This document shows positions 1 to 4,534 of a DNA stretch of 6,487 nt, piece after piece (the first letter of the stretch is position 1; each line of letters begins with the position of its first letter). The stretch is from Candidatus Solibacter sp. (GTDB taxonomy: Bacteria; Acidobacteriota; Terriglobia; Bryobacterales; Bryobacteraceae): positions 1 to 6,487 of the forward strand of contig JAPKZC010001127.1 of the NCBI GenBank assembly GCA_026394025.1, read 5' to 3'. The notes below the pieces were generated by a model. The model worked only from the letters and a program-made list of their open reading frames with translations, had not been told where the DNA came from and ran no database searches. The translations under genes were made by a program, and so were the position numbers.

Positions 1-101
1 CCTTCACCGTAACTTTCGTATTGTACACGCGACCCGTCGAACTTGACGTCAGCCGCCACCAACCCGGTCGCGAAACAGAGAACAGCCATCCAAAGTCGCA
101 T
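1..101 (-). CDS. Exported protein, probably alpha/beta hydrolase (5' end only, partial)
   Basis: Reading the minus strand from an ATG at 101-99, 33 full codons run to the window edge with no stop. The first 17 or so residues (MRLWMAVLCFATGLVAA) form a typical signal peptide: one Arg, a hydrophobic core and an Ala-x-Ala type end. The product is therefore probably exported. The mature part begins DVKFDGSRVQYESYGEG, which resembles the first beta strands of alpha/beta hydrolases (a 'G.+V.Y...G.G' lead-in to the oxyanion strand). That family call is inference from about 17 residues; no catalytic residue is in view. No strong ribosome binding site precedes the ATG. It lies on the same strand as the sigma-factor operon upstream, separated by 163 bases, so it may be a separate transcript. 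Confidence 0.6.
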   Translation of the reverse strand, partial: MRLWMAVLCFATGLVAADVKFDGSRVQYESYGE

Positions 102-121
102 AGCTGGATTCTGACGCGTAA

Positions 122-136
122 TGGCTAAAATAGCCA
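122..136. promoter_or_regulatory. Small perfect inverted repeat upstream of the partial hydrolase gene
   Basis: TGGCTA, three A's, then TAGCCA form a perfect 6-bp inverted repeat. It lies about 20 bases upstream of the ATG at 101 and is AT-rich relative to its surroundings. It could be an operator or a small 5'-leader hairpin. The stem is short enough to arise by chance, and I found no convincing -35/-10 pair around it. Confidence 0.25.
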
Positions 137-210
137 GCCCGTTTTCAACAAACCCATTTCAAACCGCGCGCACGAGCCGCGGATGCGCGAATCGGTGCAT
201 CTTGAGAGAT

Positions 211-236
211 TCCCGCGAGCACGTGCCCGTTCGGGA
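211..236 (-). terminator. Possible hairpin terminator after the sigma-factor operon
   Basis: TCCCG at 211-215 pairs with CGGGA at 232-236, enclosing a GCACGTGC palindrome (219-226). The hairpin sits about 30 bases beyond the stop of the DUF4252 gene, where an operon terminator would be expected. There is no clear T-run after it on the minus strand, so an intrinsic terminator is only a possibility. Confidence 0.25.
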
Positions 237-264
237 GTAATTAGGGCGGGACGTGGTGGTGCTG

Positions 265-798
265 CTACTTCTTCTTCACGTTCTTTACCTTGGGAAGGTC
301 GGGAAGGCCAAAGTGGCCGCCGAGGTCGGCCAGCGATTCCAGATCTATGTTGCCCACCAGGTTGGCGACGGTGAGTTGCCGGGGTTCGCTGGCCAGGATG
401 GCGACGCCGGAGACCTTGCCGCCCTCATTGCGCACCCAGACTTCGATGTTCTCGCTCTCCCCGCCGCTCCTGATGCCGACAATGCGGCTCCACTCGGGTG
501 CTTTGAGCTGATTGCGCACCTTGTCGAGATCGGCCGGCACGTAGGCGCCGTCCTTCTTGAACTCGAAGTTCTTAATATAGATGCCGGCGATGCCCACGAT
601 CAGTTTCTTGACCTTGGCTTCGTCGGGATCCTTGCCGTCGAGAAACTTGCCCGCGAACTGGAGCATGCTGGTATTGAGCGAGACGTCGAAGCTGTCGGAG
701 GCCTTGGATGCCAAGTGGTCCAGATTGAATTTGAACTGCTGTGCCCACAGGGTAGCGGCCAGCGCGGCGCCGAGGGCGAGGGTTAGAATAGGTCTCAT
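265..798 (-). CDS. Secreted DUF4252-family protein
   Basis: This 177-residue protein opens with a signal peptide (MRPILTLALGAALAATLWAQ, cleavage likely near residue 19-20), so it should act outside the cytoplasm. I see no lipobox cysteine, unlike many DUF4252 proteins that are lipoproteins. The mature part matches the DUF4252 pattern: an N-terminal 'F.LDHLA.KASDSFDVSL' segment, 'LI.GI.GIYIKNFEF' around residues 67-80, 'W.RIVGIRS' at 103-111, then strands 'ENIEVWVRNEGGKVSGVAILASEPRQLTVANLVG'. The family's biochemical function is unknown. The tail is short and lysine-rich (PKVKNVKKK). The start is well fixed: AGGGA lies seven bases upstream (806-810), and the ATG overlaps the stop of the preceding gene as ATGA. 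It is the last gene of the sigma-factor operon, and DUF4252 genes are, to my knowledge, often neighbours of ECF sigma genes. A role as target or accessory of that regulon is inference. Confidence 0.82.
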   Translation of the reverse strand: MRPILTLALGAALAATLWAQQFKFNLDHLASKASDSFDVSLNTSMLQFAGKFLDGKDPDEAKVKKLIVGIAGIYIKNFEFKKDGAYVPADLDKVRNQLKAPEWSRIVGIRSGGESENIEVWVRNEGGKVSGVAILASEPRQLTVANLVGNIDLESLADLGGHFGLPDLPKVKNVKKK

Positions 799-1058
799 TG
801 TTCGGTCCCTTTCAACTGCATCTGCACCCGATTCAGCTTGCTCCCGATAATCCTCATGGCGGTCATGACCTGCTCTTTGGCGAGTTGCCCCTGATGCTGG
901 CGCCAGGCTTCACCGGCGCCAATCATCACCAGGATGGTGGCGGCGATGGCCAGCCACCGCGGCCTGCGGTGCATGCGGGCGCGCACGCGGCGGTCGAATC
1001 CGGCGCCGGGTTCTTTGCGCGCGAGCGCCTGCGTGAGTTCCTGTTCCAACCAATCCAT
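795..1058 (-). CDS. Short single-pass membrane protein in the anti-sigma position
   Basis: The 87-residue product has a charged N-terminal segment of about 34 residues (MDWLEQELTQALARKEPGAG, then an Arg-rich stretch), one hydrophobic helix at about residues 35-52 (WLAIAATILVMIGAGEAW), and a polar C-terminal 35 residues. Arg-rich sequence just before the helix predicts N-in topology. It directly follows the ECF sigma gene (TAATG overlap, with GGGAGA at 1065-1070 as a good ribosome binding site) and overlaps the next gene as ATGA. Position and topology suggest an anti-sigma factor or membrane tether. It has no His-x3-Cys-x2-Cys zinc anti-sigma motif and is much shorter than most known anti-sigma factors, so this role is inferred from context. 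It could equally be a small membrane partner of the DUF4252 protein. Confidence 0.75.
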   Translation of the reverse strand: MDWLEQELTQALARKEPGAGFDRRVRARMHRRPRWLAIAATILVMIGAGEAWRQHQGQLAKEQVMTAMRIIGSKLNRVQMQLKGTEQ

Positions 1059-1576
1059 TACCGTTCTCCCACGCCGCGGCGCTCCAGCTTCCCGCGAAGC
1101 AGCGCCAACGACCGCTGAATGTGACTCTTCACCGTGCCCAGCGGGATGCCCATGGTTTCGGCAATCTCCGCCGGATCCAGGTCTTCCTGGTACCGCAAAA
1201 TCATCGCCATGCGCGGCGCTTCGGGCAACGTCGGGATCAGCCGGCGCAACATCCCGCCCAACATCGGGTCGCCGGCGGCGGGGCGCACGGAGGGCTCAGC
1301 CACATCCTGCAGCGCCACCTGCGGGCGGCGGCGGCGCTTGCGTGCGGCATCGATGGGGCGCTGCACCGCCACCTTGCGCAGCCAAAAGGCGGCATGCGCC
1401 GGCGTCTCAATCCCCGCCAGGTTCCTATGCAAGCCAAGGAAGACGTCCTGTGCCGTCTCCTCCGCCAGGTCGCGGTCATGCAGAAAGTGCCAGGCCACGC
1501 TGAACACCATGGCGCGGTGCTCGCGCATCAGTTCGCTGAAGTCCAATGCCTGCCGTGCCGCCGTCAATCCAATCAC
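1058..1576 (-). CDS. ECF-type RNA polymerase sigma-70 factor
   Basis: The 172-residue protein redirects RNA polymerase to a dedicated promoter set. Region 2 covers about residues 12-82: 'LMREHRAMVFSVAWHFL', then 'DRDLAEETAQDVFLGLHRNL' (the helix that contacts polymerase), then 'AFWLRKVAVQRPIDAARKRR' for -10 recognition. After a Pro/Ala-rich linker (about 90-107), region 4 covers about 109-165: 'LIPTLPEAPRMAMILRYQEDL' and a helix-turn-helix ending 'IPLGTVKSHIQRSLALLR' for -35 recognition. I chose the GTG at 1576-1574 because it forms a GTGA overlap with the preceding stop and gives a normal ECF length. The frame is open upstream to 1717, but that part lies inside the preceding gene and looks non-coding. 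No strong Shine-Dalgarno sequence precedes the GTG, which fits translational coupling. A TTG three codons later is an alternative start. The ECF subgroup cannot be assigned by eye. Confidence 0.9.
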   Translation of the reverse strand: MIGLTAARQALDFSELMREHRAMVFSVAWHFLHDRDLAEETAQDVFLGLHRNLAGIETPAHAAFWLRKVAVQRPIDAARKRRRRPQVALQDVAEPSVRPAAGDPMLGGMLRRLIPTLPEAPRMAMILRYQEDLDPAEIAETMGIPLGTVKSHIQRSLALLRGKLERRGVGER

Positions 1577-2406
1577 TTTTCGTTCGCCAGATAAATCACG
1601 TTGCTGTTCACGTTGGTACGGTGAAACTCCGTGTTGGTCATGTTCACCGAAATCGTCCGCTTGTAAAAGAATACCGCCCGCACATCGAACTTTCCGCCGT
1701 AGCTCACGGGAAACCATACGCCGTCCTCGAACTTCTGGTACGTTACGGAAAAGCCCAGTCCTTTAATGTCCGTGCCCAACAGAATCTTGACGGCCCTCGG
1801 AATCTTAATCGCCAGCTTGCTGTGCACCGAGACGGGCTGGAATTCCGCGGCATCGACGATGGCTTCGCCTCTCCACGCGGCCTCGTCAAAATCCTGATGC
1901 GGCTTGGGTTCGAAACCGATACGGTAGACGGCGCGCCCGCGGTACTGTTCGGCGGCCAGCAACTTGAAGTTGTATTTGCGCTGCTGCTCCGTGGTCAGCG
2001 GAAACAGATCCACGCCGATGCCGTCGCGCGAGTGGCGATCGTTGGTCATGTCATTGGAGAGGTCGTCGATCATTTCCCCATCGATATCCATTTCCCTGTA
2101 GGTGTATCCCGGGCGGTCGTAGGTGACGTACTTGCCCTTGTATTCGTACTTGCCGTCGAAGCGGGCCAGTTCCTTCTGGACACCGTGGCTGCCAGGGGTC
2201 ATGTCGTATTCGCGATGCTCCTCGCGCGCCAGTTTGCCGTCACCGCGGCTCAAGCGGAAGAGCTGTCTTTGATGGAAGGTGAACTCCTGGCGCCGCGCGA
2301 CCGCCTCTGCCTGGTTGCGGCCGACATGTTCCATGATGGTCTGCACGTCGGGCGTTTGGGCAGCGGCCGCGGCGGCAAGAGCGGAGAAAATGGCGATCAG
2401 CTTCAT
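1573..2406 (-). CDS. Secreted LolA/RseB-like protein, first gene of the sigma-factor operon
   Basis: The 277-residue product begins with a short Ala-rich signal peptide (MKLIAIFSALAAAAAAQ, cleavage near residue 16-17) and has no other membrane segment, so it is predicted to be periplasmic or surface-exposed. The rest looks like an antiparallel-beta protein: 'FTFHQRQLFRL', 'ARFDGKYEYKGKYVTY', 'YRGRAVYRIGFEPKP', 'GEAIVDAAEFQPVSVHSKLA', 'VTYQKFEDGVWFPVSYGGKF' and 'RAVFFYKRTISVNM'. The order 'YRIGFEP ... G.A.VDA.EFQPV ... Y.KFEDGVWFPVS' is typical of acidobacterial proteins annotated as outer-membrane-lipoprotein-sorting or LolA-like. That fold also includes RseB, the periplasmic regulator of the sigma-E anti-sigma factor. 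I assign the fold class, not a function. The frame is open 92 codons further upstream, but the start at 2406 is supported by GGAGA five bases before it and by the signal peptide. It overlaps the sigma gene by four bases. Confidence 0.8.
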   Translation of the reverse strand: MKLIAIFSALAAAAAAQTPDVQTIMEHVGRNQAEAVARRQEFTFHQRQLFRLSRGDGKLAREEHREYDMTPGSHGVQKELARFDGKYEYKGKYVTYDRPGYTYREMDIDGEMIDDLSNDMTNDRHSRDGIGVDLFPLTTEQQRKYNFKLLAAEQYRGRAVYRIGFEPKPHQDFDEAAWRGEAIVDAAEFQPVSVHSKLAIKIPRAVKILLGTDIKGLGFSVTYQKFEDGVWFPVSYGGKFDVRAVFFYKRTISVNMTNTEFHRTNVNSNVIYLANEK

Positions 2407-2411
2407 TTCGG

Positions 2412-2416
2412 TCTCC
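2412..2416 (-). promoter_or_regulatory. Ribosome binding site fixing the start of the LolA/RseB-like gene
   Basis: GGAGA on the minus strand lies five bases upstream of the ATG at 2406-2404. It decides between this start and the GTG at 2682, which would add 92 residues of propeller-like sequence ahead of a signal peptide and is therefore implausible. Confidence 0.65.
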
Positions 2417-2489
2417 ACTAAGTAGATACGCCCCACGCCGGCCGCGGGATGCATCAATGGCGGACAGGGTATTTCGGTGGCTGGGCCGT

Positions 2490-2733
2490 GTACTGCCGGC
2501 CCTGATCCGTCCGGCGGCGTTCTCCAGGTCTGGAACCCTCCGCTGCGGTCGGAGGCGAAGTAGATCCATCTGTCGTCGCGTGACCAAGCCAGTAAGAGGT
2601 TGCGCGCCGGATAATTGGTGAGGCGCCGCGGTGCTCCGCCCGCGAGATCGGCGACACATATGTCTTCGGCGTCTTTGCCCACCCGGCAGGTATTCCCGCC
2701 GGACCCCAGCCCGGTATTCAGCCGCGCAACATG
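2490..2733 (-). pseudogene. Remnant of a TolB/PD40-type beta-propeller gene
   Basis: From just after a TAG at 2736-2734, the minus-strand frame reads ARLNTGLG, then 'AEDICVADLAGGAPRRLTNY', then 'LLAWSRDDRWIYFASDRSGG', 'FQTWRTPPDGSGPAV'. This is about one and a half blades of a WD40-like (PD40) propeller: 'DGG.PRRLTN', 'SWS.DG+WIYF.S.RSG..QIW+.P.DGG'. Such blades occur in series in the C-terminal halves of TolB proteins and of many acidobacterial transcriptional regulators and kinases. Similarity fades after 'DGSGPAV', where the next repeat should begin. The frame has no credible start and runs without a stop into the LolA/RseB-like gene. I read it as the leftover of a deleted or recombined propeller gene. 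A real N-terminal fusion to the downstream gene is unlikely because that gene has its own signal peptide and ribosome binding site. Confidence 0.6.
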
Positions 2734-2734
2734 C

Positions 2735-2769
2735 TAATAATACTCTCAGGTCTGAATCTTTCGTATAAA
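2735..2769 (+). promoter_or_regulatory. AT-rich stretch, likely promoter region of the lyase gene
   Basis: This is the most AT-rich part of the divergent intergenic region. It contains TAATAATACT (2735-2744) and GTATAAAA (2763-2770), either of which could act as a -10 element. TATAAA at 2764 would give a leader of only about 10 bases before the ATG at 2787; the upstream element gives a more usual leader. No good -35 match was found for either. No tnaC-like leader peptide is present, so tryptophan-leader control of the E. coli kind is not supported. Confidence 0.35.
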
Positions 2770-2786
2770 ACCATTTCAGGACGGCT

Positions 2787-4232
2787 ATGAGCATACGACT
2801 ATCCAACGGAACCGAAATCCCGATCGAAATGCACAAAGTGCGCATTGTGCAGAAGGTGCGGCTGGCACCCGCTCGCGAACGTCTCAAGGCAATAGAAGAG
2901 GCTGGGTACAACACTTTCCTGCTCCGTACGCGCGACATTTTTCTCGACATGCTGACGGATAGCGGCACCAATGCCATGTCCGACAATCAGCAGGCCGCCA
3001 TGATGCAGGCCGACGACGCCTACGCCGGTTCGGAGAGCTTCTACCGCCTGCTCGATTCGGTGCGCGAGATCTTCGGCTACGAATATGTTCTGCCTACCCA
3101 TCAGGGCCGCGCCGCCGAGCACCTGCTGGCCAAGACCTTCGTTAAGCCCGGCCACATCGTGCCCATGAATTATCACTTCACCACCACCAAGGCGCACTTC
3201 AACCTGGCGGGCGGCAAGGTGCTGGAACTCTATGGACCGGAGGCCCTCAACACAGAGAGCACGTGCCCCTTCAAGGGAAACATGGACCTCGACCGCCTGC
3301 GCGCCGCCATCGCCGAGGCCGGCCCTGCCAATGTCTCCTTCGTGCGCATGGAAGCCACCACCAATCTCATCGGCGGCCAACCGTTTTCCATGGAGAACCT
3401 GCGCCAGGTCAAGGAACTGATCGAACCGTTGGGCATTTTCCTGGTGGTGGACGGCAGCCTCATCTCCGAGAACGCTTACTTCATCCGCCAGCGCGAGCCC
3501 GGATATGAGAACACCTCCATCCGTGACATCATCCGCGAAATGATGAGCATCACGGACCTTTGCTACCTCTCCGGCCGCAAGAGTTGCAGCGTCCGCGGCG
3601 GTTTGATCGCCACCAACCGCAAGGACCTCCATGAGGCCATCCGCCCCTGGCTTCCGGTGTACGAGGGTTTCTTCACCTACGGCGGCATGTCTTCGAAGGC
3701 GATCGAGGCCATGGCCGTTGGCATGCGGGAAATGACGGATCTCGATGTCGCCGGCTCCTCGGCGGACGCCGTCAAGTACTTCGTCGGCCTGCTTCAAGAG
3801 AAGGGCGTGCCCGTGGTCACGCCTCCGGGAGGCCTGGCCTGCCATGTCGATGCCATGCGCTTTATCGATCACGTGCCGCAGTCCGAATACCCCGCCGGCG
3901 CGCTCACAGCCGCGGTCTTTATCGCCAGCGGCATCCGCGGCATGGAGCGCGGAAGCGTCTCCATGGATCGCGACGAGGAAGGCCGCGATGTTCCTTCGGA
4001 CCTCGAACTGGTCCGCCTGGCCGTGCCCCGGCGCGTCTATACCATGTCTCACTACCAGTACGCCGCGGATCGTTTGGAGTGGCTCTACCGGCACCGCCGC
4101 ATGATTGGCGGCCTCGAGTTCTCCGAGGAACCGCCCGTGCTTCGCTTCTTCGCCGGCCGGATGACGCCCAAAACCGATTGGGGCGCAGCCCTCGCCCAGG
4201 CGTTCGAGAACGACTTCGGCAACGATTGCTAA
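2787..4232 (+). CDS. PLP-dependent beta-eliminating lyase, tyrosine phenol-lyase-like
   Basis: This 481-residue cytosolic enzyme belongs to the tryptophanase/tyrosine phenol-lyase (Tpl) family of fold-type I PLP enzymes. Members cleave the side chain of an aromatic amino acid to give pyruvate, ammonia and phenol or indole. Family motifs: 'LTDSGTNAMSD' (56-66), 'DDAYAGSESFY' (76-86), 'PTHQGR' (103-108), 'NLIGGQPFSM' (193-202), 'SENAYFI' (228-233), 'SGRKS' with PLP lysine K265, 'YEGFFTYGG' (292-300), 'ERG' (387-389), 'VRLAVPRRVYT' (409-419). Aligned by eye to Citrobacter freundii Tpl, Y79, T132, N193, D222, K265, R388 and R410 match Y71, T124, N185, D214, K257, R381 and R404. T124 and R381 are the residues that separate Tpl from tryptophanase. 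Non-matching positions: R217 is Leu225, K256 is Arg264, H343 is Leu350, E69 is Asp77, and one residue near N262 is missing. About 20 extra C-terminal residues follow the usual family end. The start has AGGA (2778-2781) five bases upstream. Family call is firm; substrate is not. Confidence 0.88.
   Translation: MSIRLSNGTEIPIEMHKVRIVQKVRLAPARERLKAIEEAGYNTFLLRTRDIFLDMLTDSGTNAMSDNQQAAMMQADDAYAGSESFYRLLDSVREIFGYEYVLPTHQGRAAEHLLAKTFVKPGHIVPMNYHFTTTKAHFNLAGGKVLELYGPEALNTESTCPFKGNMDLDRLRAAIAEAGPANVSFVRMEATTNLIGGQPFSMENLRQVKELIEPLGIFLVVDGSLISENAYFIRQREPGYENTSIRDIIREMMSITDLCYLSGRKSCSVRGGLIATNRKDLHEAIRPWLPVYEGFFTYGGMSSKAIEAMAVGMREMTDLDVAGSSADAVKYFVGLLQEKGVPVVTPPGGLACHVDAMRFIDHVPQSEYPAGALTAAVFIASGIRGMERGSVSMDRDEEGRDVPSDLELVRLAVPRRVYTMSHYQYAADRLEWLYRHRRMIGGLEFSEEPPVLRFFAGRMTPKTDWGAALAQAFENDFGNDC
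4188..4220 (+). repeat. 33-bp direct repeat, copy 1 (inside the lyase 3' end)
   Basis: This segment encodes ALAQAFENDFG in the C-terminal extension of the lyase. It matches 4467-4499 at 31 of 33 positions in the same orientation, while the flanking sequences show no obvious similarity. The two copies are 279 bases apart, start to start. Confidence 0.8.
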
Positions 4233-4247
4233 GACGCACTTACCGCC

Positions 4248-4264
4248 GCTTCAGCCGTTGAAGC
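4248..4264. terminator. Possible small terminator hairpin after the lyase gene
   Basis: GCTTCA and TGAAGC form a perfect 6-bp stem around a 5-base loop, 15 bases beyond the lyase stop. There is no T-run on either strand, so it may only be an RNA 3'-end structure, or chance. Confidence 0.25.
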
Positions 4265-4466
4265 CGCTGCCTGCGGTGATCGGGAATCGGTCGATATCAA
4301 GCTTGCCGGGCGCGATTCGAGGATGCTTCGCCGTAAACTCCAGCGGCCCGACTGACTGCGGTAGGCTTGGGCCGAACGCCGCAAATTTGGCTGACCGGGC
4401 CGTCGTTGAGGGTTGGTCATCGGTGAGAATACGCTCAGGGTTTGGTGCGGCAGGGCTTACCCTTCG

Positions 4467-4499
4467 GCGCTCGCCCAGGCGTTCGAGAACCACTTCGGC
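4467..4499 (+). repeat. 33-bp direct repeat, copy 2 (intergenic)
   Basis: This is a near-identical copy (31 of 33) of 4188-4220, lying outside any called gene. On the plus strand one frame reads SALAQAFENHFG, closely matching the lyase tail; on the minus strand it reads AEVVLERLGER within the doubtful open frame. No target-site duplication or transposase is visible. Confidence 0.8.
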
Positions 4500-4534
4500 C
4501 GGACTGCCGTGGCGCACCGCTGCCGCCTGAGGAG

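Larger units (their letters stand above)
4233..4534. other. Convergent intergenic region without a convincing gene
   Basis: These 302 bases lie between the stops of the lyase (plus) and the hybrid kinase (minus). They contain a small hairpin at 4248-4264, a CGGCCC/GGGCCG inverted repeat at 4344-4374, and the second copy of the 33-bp repeat. A minus-strand frame from 4568 to 4251 is open for 105 codons and its last 35 codons have coding-like third positions, ending in 'HPRIAPGKLDIDRFPITAG'. I do not recognise it. It would start inside the kinase gene without a visible ribosome binding site, so I do not call it a gene. Confidence 0.5.

Noticed and set aside
934..1503. Pro/Arg/Ser-rich plus-strand frame opposite the sigma factor
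   Set aside because: Low-complexity shadow of the ECF sigma gene, without domain similarity or ribosome binding site.
1577..1717. N-terminal extension of the sigma factor to an upstream GTG
   Set aside because: The extra 47 residues do not resemble sigma region 1 or 2 and lie wholly inside the preceding gene. The GTGA overlap gives a normal ECF length.
1546..2421. 291-codon open frame on the plus strand opposite the LolA/RseB-like gene
   Set aside because: Antisense shadow: the minus-strand gene has a signal peptide, a ribosome binding site and operon overlap, while this frame has no recognisable motif.
2407..2682. Fusion of the propeller-like frame to the LolA/RseB-like gene
   Set aside because: The signal peptide and GGAGA at 2412-2416 mark an independent start at 2406. 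A propeller blade in front of a signal peptide would not make a sensible protein.
2701..2786. tnaC-type leader peptide upstream of the lyase
   Set aside because: No short frame with an ATG, Trp codon and ribosome binding site is present in the available leader.
2799..4094. 431-codon open frame on the minus strand opposite the lyase gene
   Set aside because: It is fully antisense to a gene with clear family motifs. Its His/Ala/Gly/Asp-rich composition is the usual reverse-complement shadow of GC-rich coding sequence.
4392..4419. TGACC/GGTCA inverted repeat in the convergent gap
   Set aside because: Five-base arms 18 bases apart are expected by chance in this composition, and no T-run follows.
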